Assembly: GCA_050084515.1 (NCBI GenBank)
Contig: CM114275.1
Coordinates: 14,322,001 to 14,386,000, forward strand
DNA: 64,000 nucleotides
Source of the DNA: Blasia pusilla
Taxonomy: Eukaryota > Marchantiophyta > Marchantiopsida > Blasiales
Direction: 5' to 3'
Under the pieces are notes generated by a model. That model ran no database searches and was not told where the DNA came from. It worked only from the letters and a program-made list of their open reading frames with translations. The position numbers were made by a program, and so were the translations under genes. Shown piece by piece: positions 45,638 through 56,313 of the stretch (position 1 is its first letter; every line of letters starts with the position of its first letter).

Positions 45638-46700
45638 TGAAGATGAAAAAATCTCAAGCAAACAAGGTTGGGAGCTTCACTCCCAAGTCCATGAGGACTC
45701 CTGCGTCACCATCTCCAGGGCCTCGTTCGGCCAATGAGATAAGGCAACAAGAGATCGAGGAGCCGGGAAGGGAAGCATATATGCACAGGCAGGAGCTTCT
45801 TGCAAAAGGTGTTTTGGAGGCGCTCGAAAAACAGAACGTAGAGTCTGAGGCATGGCACGCCTTGAAGAAAAGTATCGCCCAAGAAAAGGGTGAAAAGAAG
45901 CGTGTGGACGCGTCGGTGAGGAGAGCAGAATTGGCAAAAGCTCGAAGGGAAAAAGCGATTGCCATTGAAGAAAGCCGGCCCGTCCAACTGAAAGTGTTGA
46001 AATGCAAGAAATATCCCCGATGAAGTCCGCGGACACAATCAATATAAAATCGGCTGAGGAAACCTCCGAAGTTCAAGTGATGGACGATGAGGTCATGAGG
46101 ACCGCTAGCGTGGAAATGGTGGACATCTCTGAAGAAGTAGAAGAGCAGTCTTCCTCGTCTATGAGCCCGGCGGAAGAAATCGACCTCTATCGGATCGACG
46201 AGGTTCCAGTGGACTTGCCAGCTGCTGTCCCAGAGTAGTTGGCGGGCCAAGAAACCGACCCAATCTTTGAGCGGGTAAGAAACAATCTTTGATCTTTGAG
46301 TTATGTGAAGGCCCATGTTGCAATTCATTGGCAATTTAGTGTAGTTTATTGACTTTGTCCCCATTGTGACAGGTTGTAAAGCAGATGGCACTGATGGAGA
46401 GCCTTACGATCAACATGGAACCCAAGCGTTGGTGACGGAGGAGGACTTGGAAGCGCTCGACACATTCTGGAGGATGAGAGATCAGGAATTCAGAAAAGCG
46501 ATTGAGGGGACAGAATTCAGCTGGATGCAGAACCTCTATTTCTTCATCTAGGATGGAAACCACAGGTTCATGGCATGGACCCAGTTTGCAGAGGAGCGCC
46601 AAAATTCATTGGAGGCGCATTTTTGCGTGAAGGAAGTCGTGCTACATCCATACCCTCATCACATGGCGACAGTGGAAATGGCCATGCATGCCATGAACAC
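45638..46700 (+). pseudogene. WDGNHR protein, N-terminal exons, copy 2
   Basis: Exon 1 (45638-46274) starts MKMKKSQANKVGSFTPKS and repeats the coiled coil of copy 1 (MHRQELLAKGVLEALEKQN, KRVDASVRRAELAKARREKA). A 1-nt loss near 45975 shifts the frame, and a TAG at about 46236 replaces a Lys codon. Exon 2 (46373-46700, acceptor GTGACAG, donor GTAGGT) has lost about 40 codons before YDQHGTQALVTEEDLEALD. Its key motif reads FFI-stop-DGNHRFMAW, since the Trp codon TGG is TAG. Otherwise it closely matches copy 1 (VVLHPYPHHMATVEMAMHAM). Confidence 0.75.
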
Positions 46701-46733
46701 GTAGGTTTCCTCTTCCTTTTTTTTTGATTGTTG

Positions 46734-47186
46734 CAAACGGTCAGACTCCGACGAGTTGTTTAACGAGTGGTAACAAAACATCGGATGCCTTAAAGCAACT
46801 CGTCGGAGTCCGACGAGTTGCTTGACTGGCCACTGTTTTAAGGATGTTTTTGGCCGAAAGCAACTCGTCGGACTCCGACAGGTAGCATTCGCCGCCACGG
46901 GTAGGTGATCGGAGTAGGGGAGCTTGATTTTTGGCGTCAAATTGCAGCTTTACTTGAAATTGCACAACTTGTCGGACTCCGATGGGTTGATATGTTCACT
47001 TTTTCCGCAGAGACCACTCTTTGAATACAAATCATCTGACAACCCGTCAGAGTCCGACGGGTTGTAACCAGGAAATCACAAATCTGAATGCAATCCGTCG
47101 GACTCCGATGGGTTGCAATATTTGGCTCTTAGCTATCATTTCGACCATGAGGTATAGCGAGCTGTCGGAGTCTGACGGGTTGCAGG
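46734..47186. repeat. Palindromes in intron 2, copy 2
   Basis: Intron 46701-47233 holds about seven palindromes. The best is at 46795-46821 with the CTC/GAG arm variant. Others (about 46975, 47040, 47090, 47160) carry the CCC/GGG form, often with a mismatch. Confidence 0.88.
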
Positions 47187-47233
47187 AACCCATATAGCTG
47201 GCAAAAATTCTTATAGTGTGTTTGGATGCGCAG

Positions 47234-49274
47234 GATTGTATTTGAGGGGAACGTCACCCACCACCACTGGATCCAGGATTGTGACTGGATGAAGAAAGTG
47301 CTAACGACGCACCTCGTAGAGTACAAGGGGTTCTTGGGTGACGCTCTTGTAAATGAGATGCTCGCGAAGGGGGCTCAAATAAAAAAAAGACTTGGGAAAA
47401 TACATTTATTTCCCAAGATGCAGCCGTGACAATCCTTTGCTAGTCGAAGATACAGGCCGCCAAGAAGAGCGCTTCATTGGAGCTGGAGCGGAGGGAGAAC
47501 GTGTCTGTGTCTAAGCGTGCAAAGTTCATCCAAGTTGCAGTATCTGCAGCTACGAAGTACACTGCAAGCAAGATGCAGCGCCACATCGCCATTCTCAACC
47601 CCAAACTTGGCCCGGATTTCTACAAGGAGCTGAAGGCGATAATCAAGCGCCAGTAGAAGAGGGATGAAGATCCGCAGGGTCGGATTGGGGAGAAATTATC
47701 TCTCGAACGCGTCCATAGATTTGCCTTGTCTGGAATTTTGGAATTTAGGAGAATCCGATTGATGCAAATCAGTCTCGAGGGCACAGAGGCCCAAAAGAGG
47801 GCGGCACACCATCCTCCGGGTATCTGTGATCCAATGATCTCCCACTAGCTCCGTGAATGGTCATTCTGGGATGCGTTGTGGCTTCTTGGGACGTCCATGC
47901 TTGTGGGTCTCCAAGCGGAGCTGAAAAAAATAGAGCCTGCTTCAGAGGAAGCAAACTTGGAGAGTGCTGAAGATTTCAAACTTTGGCTTGATGACATCCG
48001 GGACAAGCCCATGAAAAACCCATGCTTCAGGACGATGTTCAAGGATCACATCCTCCCTCAAGCGGACCTGGATGAAGAAATAGAGGCGAAGAAAAGGGAT
48101 TTCGCAAAGAAGAAGCGAGCTCTTCAAGAGCAGACGGCCGATGCATCTTGACAAAGAGCTGCCCAACGGATGGTGTTCAGGTACCTCATCCATTGTAAGC
48201 ATGCAGGTACCTGCCAAAAAATACTGGCAGCCTACAAATTGTGGGCTTCTCCGCCTGATGGAGAGGCATTTTCAATGTACGACATGGAGATGGCACAGGG
48301 CATGTCCGACTGGGAGGTTGACAATTGCCCAATCTGGTTGGACTTCAACGACCCTGAGGACATAACCGAGAAAAATCTACGCATGGTCTATGATGCAGTG
48401 GCCGCACGTAGGGATGACATCCCAAATTTCGTGCAGCTTGAAGATTTTTTCGAAGGAGCGGAGGAGCAAGCCCTCGAGAAAGCGGAGTTGGTGTCCAAGG
48501 TCGTCACTGCCAAGGACAAATCTACAGCGGGTCTGAAAGCAAAGACGAGGGGATCGAAGAATTCCGAGGCCAAGTCTTCCAAAAAAAAGGCTGAGAATTT
48601 AAGGCGAGAGGCGGAATCGTCCGGGAGAGCGGGGAGAGAGGGCCAGACCAGGTCCTCCGCCAAGAAGACTCCAGTGGAGTGTGAGGTTACAGAGACCCCC
48701 ACAAGTCGACTGCAGACTCGGGAGAAGCGAAAGCGGGAGGCGCCTGGTTCTTCCCAGGGAGCAGACGAAGATGTGGAATACACTCCATCATCCTTGGGAA
48801 GACATAGAGAAACAACGACCGGACAAGCGTCATCATTCACTGCACGAATCTTCTGGATGAGCTGCAAAGTTTCAGTTCCCAAGCGTCGACACCCGCCATC
48901 GACAAATTGACAATGCTGGGACGAAAGCTTCAACAAAATGGGCACGCTCCCTAGACGGTCTATGGGGAGGTCGAGGAGGTGGCGGTGGATCTCCTTGTCG
49001 CTGATTTGCCCTCTGGGTTGCACTTTTGGGACGAAAATCCGTCTGACAGTGTCCCAGACTGGAATGTCCCTCTTACCTGTGACCAGATGCGCTCCTGTTT
49101 TCCTTTGCAGAAGCTTATCTCAGTGATAGGGGCTGTTTCTTGGTCTTGACTGGAGGGAGCAAGGACAAGCTCTTCAACCTGGAGTGCGTGAAGAGGTTGC
49201 TGAAGTGGAGGACGACGCAATCGTGGGTCATCACGAACGAGTTCCCACTCCAATCGGCATCGAGTCAAATCCGG
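47234..49274 (+). pseudogene. C-terminal body of the WDGNHR-linked protein, copy 2
   Basis: It starts at acceptor GGATGCGCAG with IVFEGNVTHHHWIQDCDWMK, as exon 3 of copy 1. After the copy 1 stop point the frame continues here (DEDPQGRIGEKLSLERV). Blocks then follow in shifting frames: REWSFWDALWLLGTSMLVGL; SAEDFKLWLDDIRDKPMKNP; FRYLIHCKHAGTCQKILAAY; NCPIWLDFNDPEDITEKNLR; and a Lys-rich tail with REKRKREAP, a likely nuclear signal. Next come DELQSFSSQASTPAIDKL and LPSGLHFWDENPSDSVPDWN, and it ends at donor CCGG-GTAAGG (49275). Several stops (e.g. 47443, 47848) and frameshifts make it a pseudogene. I recognise no known domain. A further intron inside this span is possible. Confidence 0.6.
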
Positions 49275-49308
49275 GTAAGGGCTCTTAATCCATATACAAT
49301 TTATCCTG

Positions 49309-49660
49309 CTCTGACGGGTTGCATCTCTGCATGCAATCCGTTGGATTTTCTGAGCTCGTGACTGCGGTGTTGCAATCTGTCTGAAAGCGACGGGTTGCAA
49401 ATTTACCACAAGACTCCATTGGGTGAATGCAACCCGTGGAAACCGAACGGGTTGCAAGTGCTTATGCTTTTCCTTGTGTTTCTGGCAACCCATCTCAAAG
49501 CGACGGGTTGCTCATGGCAAAAAAAATCACTAACACTTGTAAAACAACCCGTCGGACCCTGACAGGTTGCTCCAATGTTAGGACTATAATGAAGTTCTTT
49601 GGGGTTAAGTGAAGAATCCGACAAATTCCACACAACTTGTCAAATTCTGACAAGTTGGCT
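49309..49660. repeat. Palindromes in the 3' intron, copy 2
   Basis: Degenerate palindromes follow the donor at 49275. Examples are GCAACCCGTGGAAACCGAACGG and CAACCCGTCGGACCCTGACAGG. The arms are less perfect than in intron 2. Confidence 0.8.
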
Positions 49661-49689
49661 GCGTGGGTGATCGAACTCTTTCCCTGTTA

Positions 49690-49825
49690 GTCCAACTTTA
49701 GAGGCATTCGGGCGGACTTCTTCACTTTGGCTCCTTCCCCTAGTATCGTCAAACAAGGTGTAGGCTTCTTCTCTTCTCTAAGACGTGTTGGATTCCTACT
49801 ATCTGTCGGATTGCCATGATGGTGT
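49690..49825. repeat. Direct repeat, first copy (second at 50362-50510)
   Basis: The words GGCTTCTT-TCTTCTCTAAGACGTG and TAGTATCGTCAAAC occur in both blocks, which flank the C-terminal exon about 670 bp apart. The blocks may come from duplication of an intron boundary. Confidence 0.75.
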
Positions 49826-49829
49826 TTCC

Positions 49830-50092
49830 AAGGACGGAGCACATATTGATATTGGATACAGAGCATACAAGATATATTTCCGAAGAAGGCGGTGGGACTC
49901 AAATTGTACATGGGACCGTTATGGTGTACCTAGGGGGGGGGGGCAAGGCTCTCGAATTCGCCAATATTTTTGATCCCCGTCTACAATCAGCCAGAGGAGC
50001 CACTTGTATCCCAAGACATTCCTTTGGTACAGGAACCTAGGAGAATTAGGAGTAAATTTGTAGATGACGAGGCTGAAGAAATCATAGACTAG
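49830..50092 (+). pseudogene. Conserved C-terminal exon, copy 2
   Basis: It encodes YRAYKIYFRRRRWDSNCTWD, RYGVPRGG, a run of G that shifts the frame, then FANIF and EEPLVSQDIPLVQEP followed by RSKFVDDEAEEIID and TAG at 50090. The same C-terminus occurs on the minus strand in copy 3 (58562-58850), with mostly conservative differences. Conservation of the reading frame to a shared stop suggests it was once coding. Function unknown. Confidence 0.65.
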
Positions 50093-50234
50093 ATCAAATG
50101 TACATTTCCGAGCTTCCTTCGGATGTAATAAAGGACAAGATTTTTTCAAAGGATAATGGTGTTTGTAAAAGTTTGCTGAATATATTTTTTGGACTTGTCG
50201 ATTATGTTCGTCTAGCTACTTGGAATGTTTATTT

Positions 50235-50632
50235 TGCAACCCATCTGATTCCGATCGGTTGCAACTTTTCACTTTTTGACCACTGCAACTTTTTAACCAT
50301 TTCTAGGCAAGCTGCCGGATTCCGACAAGTTGGCTGCTTGAGTGATCGGAATCTTTCGCTATGAGACCAACTGCTGAGGCATTATGGCGGGCTTCTTCAC
50401 TTTTGGCTCGTTCCCCTAGTATCGTCAAACCAGTCCTAGGCTTCTTTTCTTCTCTAAGACGTGCTGGATTCCTACTACCTGTCGGATTGCCATTTTGGAT
50501 TCCCAACCAGTTGGATTTTCGTGGTGCAGGGTGGAATGGAATCATTTCTCAAAATCTTTCCTTTGTTATGGTGAGCTTGCTTGCAAGGGGTGCAAGCCAT
50601 CTGATTCCGACAGGTTGCAAGAGTTGCAACCT
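50235..50632. repeat. Palindromes downstream of the C-terminal exon, copy 2
   Basis: Degenerate palindromes, for example GCAACCCATCTGATTCCGATCG then GTTGCAA at 50238, and others near 50315 and 50590-50625. Confidence 0.75.
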
Positions 50633-50644
50633 GTTTGGTTTACA

Positions 50645-52150
50645 CCAGACTCCACCCTCTCCACGCGCTCCCAACCTGTCTTCTTACAATTAGGGCCCCA
50701 AACTTGGGTCCCATATAAGACCATCGACAACACTAAGTTCTTAAATAAGAACTTCCTAAGATCCCAAGACACAAGATGAGCTCTTCTACATCGATTTAAA
50801 AATGAATATAGAGCTTTTTAACCAGCTTCTACTCTCTTTTGCACGCAAAGTGCCCAACTATAGTCATGGGAGAAATCGATGCCTATATAATTGTAACTCT
50901 TCACTTGTTCTAATTGTAGACCTTTGTAAAAGAATGAGAACTTGGATCCACTATAATGACTTTAGACTTCTCCATATTAACCTCCATCTGATTTTGGATA
51001 CAAAATCTTGCCAAAGTGTCGAAGTGTTTTTGTAAACTCATGCCATGACGTGCTAGTAAGATAATATCATCTGCATACAATAGAGCTTTGATAAAAAAAG
51101 TCCCCAAGCTTGACCCCTTCACTATCACATTCATCCAACCACTTTTGGATATCATCTATGAAAACTCCAAATAGAGTAGGGGAGAGAGGGCAACCTTGAA
51201 TGACTCCGATGGTACTCAAGATCTCTTGAGTTTGTGAACCTTTGATCTTGGCCCGAACAGAATAGTATAACGTGGCCACAGCTGCTAGGGGATTTGGTGG
51301 TACTCCAATGGCTTGCACCCTATCCCATACGAGCTTACAAGGTACAATATCAAAAGCTTTCTTGAAATCGATGAAACCGCAAAACAAAGCTTTCCCATTG
51401 CCCTTAGATTTCTCCCATAAGACACGCAAGGCAAGATATGGTCGATGGTGTTGTATGTTGGGCGAAAACCAGCTTGGACCCGTGCTCTCTTTTGGAAAGA
51501 TTCTGTCCATGCGCTCAACTTTGACTCCACCAATTTCCCAAACAGCTTGGCAAAAACACTACCAACCATGATAATACGATAGTTTGTCACCAAGTCCTTC
51601 CTTCTTGATTTGTGAATAGGAACAATCTCCCTTAGCAACCAGGTTGAAGGAAAATCATAGAGAGCAGCATCACCCAATACTTTGGTGAGGATCGGTCCAA
51701 TACACTCTCCTCCCCACTTGAAAAGTTCAATAGAAAGACCATCCAAATCCTCACATTTACCATTTGCCAATCTTCTTAGTTGAGTCATCACCTCTACTTC
51801 GGAGAATAAGCCAAGTATTCCTTCACAACGTGGCATAGATATAGCATTGGGGAAGAAAGAAAAATTTTCGGCAAAAGATAGCAAAAACTTGGGATCAAGA
51901 GTAGGTTTTGAAGATCGTACTACTAACCGTCTCCAAAATGATTTGGAGACGGTTAGTAGTACAGCTCCCTTGTCAAGGATTCTTGCTTCCGCCGCAGGAA
52001 AGCTCGTTTCTTAGATTTCACCAAGTATTTGGAAAGGCTCGTCATAATTAGCCGATTTTGGATATCCAAAGATTTATCTACTGATCTTTCTCTTGCTTGC
52101 TTGCATTCAGAGTCAAACCACACATTACAAGGCAGCCTCTTACATTACAA
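50645..52150 (-). mobile_element. LINE copy J: RT fragment
   Basis: Minus-strand ORF2 from the RT start to GWERVERV. It contains GCPLSPTLFGVF, YADDIILLA and FIDFKKAFDIV, with a frameshift near 51440. Both ends are cut: the left against palindromes of element copy 2, the right against monomers of copy K. A 46-bp foldback (51917-51962) replaces about 12 bp of the normal sequence. Confidence 0.9.
51917..51962. repeat. Perfect 21-bp foldback inside LINE J
   Basis: The arm GTACTACTAACCGTCTCC-AAA is followed by ATGA and the exact reverse complement. Other LINE copies have only the first arm, then the sequence coding for DPKS. It looks like a local template-switch event. Confidence 0.92.
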
Positions 52151-52151
52151 G

Positions 52152-52680
52152 GTTTCTGCTCTTGTAGATTTGAGGATTTCAGATCTGAATCTTGCCGAGG
52201 TCATAACTTTGAGGTGAAGTGTCATATGAAGCTGCGATTTGGAGGCAGCGTGGAGTATAAGAAGGCGCCCTAGCCCTCAGAATTGCAAGCACAACCAAGT
52301 TATACACACGAAGTTGTGAGAGATTTGAGTTTCTGCTCTTGTAGATTTGAGGATTTCAGATCTGAATCTTGCCGAGGCCATAACTTTGAGGTGGAGTGTT
52401 CTATAAAGCTTCCATTTGGAGGCAACGTGGAGTATAAGGAGGTGCCCTAGCCCTCAGAATTGCAAGCACAACCGAGTTATACACACGAAGTTGTGAGAGA
52501 TTTGAGTTTCTGCTCTTGTAGATTTGAGGATTTCAGATCTGAATCTTGCCGAGGCCATAACTTTGAGGTGGAGTGTCATATAAAACTGAGATTTGGAGGC
52601 AACCTGGAATATAGCAAGGTGCCTAGCCCTCAGAATTGCAAGTACAACCCACTTCTAGACCAGAAGTTGTGTGGTGTTGG
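52152..52680 (+). repeat. LINE K 5' monomer array
   Basis: Three units start at 52152, 52329 and 52506 (GTTTCTGCTCTTGTAGATTT), spacing exactly 177 bp each. Each contains GATTTCAGATCTGAATCTTG and GCCCTCAGAATTGCAAG. They lead directly into the ORF1 start, which shows they are 5' sequence of the element. Confidence 0.93.
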
Positions 52681-52742
52681 AGATTTGATTATACTTTCTG
52701 GGATGCAGTGAAGTCGAGTATAGGATGACCACTCAAGACGAA

Positions 52743-55212
52743 CTCTCACTCCAATACGTGTTTCTCCTCTACCGGCGCTAGCACCATCGATTATCTTCTG
52801 TCCTCGCCCGCTGATAGCTCTCTTATCTCTACATTTGATATTCTAGAACCTCGGCTGAATCAGATCATGCACCTCTCTTGTTTACTCTCTCACTGTCAAA
52901 GGAAATTCCTCTCTCGACATGTCAATCTATTTTAGCTTCTCCCAAGTTTTGCTTAGATCCTGGTAAAAAAGATCTTCATATGCTACATTTACAAGAACAC
53001 TTGACTCGCATTCTATGGAGCCCTGATCCAAACACGGCAAGTATGCAACTAACGGAATTGCTCAAAAACAATGCATCTAAGTTCTTTTCGCGCCACAAGG
53101 ATAGAAGTGCTAGGAGGCTGCCTTGTAATGGGTGGTTTGACTCTGAATGCAAGCAAGCAAGGGCACGAGCAGCTGATAAATCTTTGGATATCCCAAGTCG
53201 GCTTATTATGACGAGCCTTTACAAATACTTGGTGAAATCTAAGAAACGAGCTTTCTTGCGGAGAAAACAAGAGTCCTTGACAAGGGAGCTACATGAGGAC
53301 CCCAAATCATTTTGGAGACGGTTAGTAGTACGGTCTTCAAAACCTATTCTTGATCCCAAGTCTTTGATATCTTTTGCCGAAAAGCTCTATTTCTTCCCCG
53401 ATGCTACATCTATGCCAGGTTGTGAAGGAATACCTGGCTTATTCTCTAAAGGAGAGGTGATGACTCAACTAAGAAGATTGGCGAATGGTAAATGTGAGGA
53501 TTTGGATGGTCTTTCTATTGAACTTTTCAAGTGGGGAGGAGATTGTATTGGACCGATCCTCACCAAAGTATTGGGTGATGCTGCTATCTATGGTTTTCCT
53601 TCAACCTGGTCACTACGGGAGATTGTTCCTATTCACAAATCAGGAAGGAAAGACTTGGTGACAAACTATTGCACTATCATGGTGGGTAATATTTTTGCCG
53701 AGTTGTTTGGGAAATTGGTGGAGTCTAAGTTGAGCGCATGGACAGAGACTTTCCAAAAGAGAGCACGGGTCCAAGCTGGTTTTCGTCCAACATACAACAC
53801 CATCGACCATGTCTTGGCCTTGCGTGTTTTATGGGAGAAATCTAAGGGCAATGGAAAAGCTTTGATTTGCGGCTTCATCGATTTCAAGAAAGCTTTTGAT
53901 ACTGTACCTCGCAAGCTCTTATGGGAAAGGCTGCAAGCCATTGGAGTTCCACAAAATTTCCTAGCAGCCGTGGCCACGTTATACCATTCCGTTCGGGCCA
54001 AGATCAAGGGTTCACAAACTCAAGAGATCTTGAGCACCATTGGAGTCATTCAAGGTTGCCCTCTCTCCCCTACACTTTTTGGAGTTTTCATAGATGATAT
54101 CGAAAAGTGGTTTGAGGAATGTGATAGTGAAGGGGTCAAGCTTGGGGACTTTGTCATCAAAGCTTTATTGTATGCAGATGATATCATATTACTAGCACGT
54201 GATGGCATTAGTTTACAAAAGCACCTCGACACTTTGGCAAGGTTTTGTACCCAGAATCAGATGGAGGTTAATATGGAGAAGTCTAAAGTCATTATAGTGG
54301 GTACTAGATCCAAGTTCTCGTTCTTTTACAAAGGTCTACAATTAGAACAAGTGAAGAGTTACAAATATCTAGGCATCGATTTCTCTCATGACTATAGTTG
54401 GGCACTTTGCATGCAAAAGAGAGTAGAAGCTGGTTACAAGCTCTATATTCATTTTTAAACCGGTGTAGAAGAGCTCATCTTGTGTCTTGGAGTCTTAGGA
54501 AATTCTTATTTAGGAGCTTAGTGTTACCGGTGATCTTATATGGGATCCAAGTTTGGGCCCTTGTTATTAGAAGACAGGTTGGGAGCGCGTGGAAAGAGTG
54601 CAAAAGATCTTTCTACAAGAAGAATTGGGTGTAAGAAATCAAACTCTATATGCTATTCTTCTTGCGGAAACAGGTTTTCTTCCTCTAGAAGCTGAAGCTC
54701 TTTACTTGACCATCACTTACATCGCAAGGGTGAGATCTCTTGATGTTTCTCGCCTCCCTCATCAAGCTTTGCGAGCCACACGTTCCATAGGGTGGATGGC
54801 GGATGTGGTGACTTGGTCTTCAAAGTGGAATGTGGCGGAACGTGAGTGGGACTTGAAACCGATGGCCCTCCGTGAGCATCTACGGAAGCAATCTCTCAAC
54901 ATCATTTGGAGCTGTCCGGGCACCAAAATGGAGTTTTATCCTATGCTTGTATATTGTGAACAAGGATATCTACTTGCTGGGATCTCCACGTTCTTACGAC
55001 ATATTATCGCAAGTCATAGAACTGGGTCTCATAGGCTAGGAATTGAGGAAGGACGATGGTTTAAAATTGATAGAAGTGAACGAATTTGTAGGTTATGTGA
55101 CGGAGAAAATATTGAAGATGAAGAGCATGTGTTTGTTACATGTCCAAGGTATGAAGAGATTAGACTAGCTCATAAAATAGATGTGGAGAATTCTATTCTT
55201 TACTACAGCTAG
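52743..55212 (+). pseudogene. LINE K ORF2: endonuclease tail, RT, zinc knuckle
   Basis: The frame 52878-54458 (526 codons) is open from the endonuclease end through the whole RT core: FIDFKKAFDTV, GCPLSPTLFGVF, YADDIILLA and MEVNMEKSKVIIVGTRSKF. One missing A near 54440 (GGTTACAAGCTC for GGTTACAAAGCTC) shifts the frame. The C-terminal part (54589-55212) ends with CRLCDGENIEDEEHVFVTCP, an intact zinc knuckle. A small in-frame loss removes QLHVN before PMLVYCEQG. This is the best-preserved RT core in the window. Confidence 0.9.
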
Positions 55213-55511
55213 TGCCTTATGATTTAGGTTGTTATCTTAGGGACGTCATCATTCATCGCTCAACTGCTCTAGGCTGTAGCTAGGAGAAGGTCATAAGGAT
55301 CTTTTTCAGGGTCAGTAAATGAATGACTTGTAATGTGTTTTTCAGCCTTTTGATCCTTTGGATCCCACGGGCTTGATCTATTTACCATTTACCATTTACC
55401 TCCTAGCACTTCTGTCCTTGTGCCGCGAAAAGTACTTAGATGCTGTGTTTTTGAGCAATTTGGTTAGTTGCAAACTTGCCGTGTGTGGATCGGGGCTCCA
55501 TACAATACAAG

Positions 55512-56313
55512 TCAATGTAAATATAGCATATAAAGATTTTTTTTACGAGGATCTAAGCGAAACTTGGGGGAAGCTAAAACAGATTGACATGTCGAGAGAG
55601 GAACTGCCTTTGACAATGAGAGAGTAAAAAAAAGAGGTGCGTGATCTGATTCAGGCTGAGGTTCTAGAATATCAAATGTAGAGATAAGAGAGCTATTAGC
55701 GGGCAAGGACAGAAGATAATCGATGGTGCTTGCGCCAATAGAGGAGAAACACGTATTGGAGTGAGAGTTGGGAGAATGAGAGGTTCCATTAAGAACTTTC
55801 AAATTAAAAGTGGCTTCGAAAGTTAAAAAATGCTCTGTCAAAGGATTTGTAGAAAGATCTGAAGAGATTCTAGACCACAAACCATCGTCATTTTCTTCGA
55901 GAAGAGGAGAAGTCAAGGAATCACTGAATTGGGTAAATTGAGCACTACGTGTGCGAGCATTGAAATCCCCAACTAGAAAGACTTCACCTTTGCTTTGATA
56001 TTTGAGAACATCCCCAATAAGTCGATGGAACGGTTGACTTTGATTGTAAGTGCGTGTTGAGTAGATAGGCATGGACAGTGGTGCAAAATAACAAACTTCC
56101 TCCATAACCCGTTCCTGCCCGTTGCCTTCTTTGGTTCCATGTCGATCCCACCAAAGTAAACCCTTGCATCTCTGGAATAGTATTGCTCTCATATTCCCAA
56201 GTCTCCACAATATTGATGATGTCCGCCATCTCCCAAATTGGTAGAGCACTCACATACTTTGTTGTTGAAAGGCCTCGTATATTCCATATCAACACTCTTA
56301 GCTTCTTGGATTG
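55512..56313 (-). pseudogene. LINE L ORF2: endonuclease
   Basis: It reads QSKKLRVLIWNIRGLSTTKY immediately after the ORF1 UAG and in the same frame. The ATG of copies A and F is ATA here (VLIW instead of VLMW). WNIRGL, ETWEYES (catalytic Glu region), GDFNAR and SDHAPLFF follow. A segment of about 40 codons between GTGYGG and VCYFAPL is missing. RT is absent. Confidence 0.87.

Larger units (their letters stand above)
43976..50640 (+). mobile_element. Composite DNA element, copy 2
   Basis: In order: a leader block shared with copy 3 (43976-44340), a palindrome array (44403-45240), TATA box (45344), WDGNHR gene exons (45638-46700), a palindrome-filled intron, a long C-terminal coding body (47234-49274), palindromes, a conserved C-terminal exon (to 50092), and further palindromes to 50632. 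LINE J begins at about 50645. The divergent transposase gene, present to the left of the leader in copy 3, is missing. The unit is therefore probably non-autonomous. Confidence 0.68.
52151..55400 (+). mobile_element. LINE copy K: monomers plus ORF2, ORF1 deleted
   Basis: Plus strand. Monomers (52151-52680) lead to the ORF1 start ATGACCACTCAAGACGAA (about 52724-52741). There the sequence jumps directly to the endonuclease end (CTCTCACTCCAATACGTG). About 1.3 kb, nearly all of ORF1 and the endonuclease, is missing. ORF2 then continues to the 3' UTR and a heptamer tail at 55378-55400. It has both authentic ends of the family. Confidence 0.92.
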
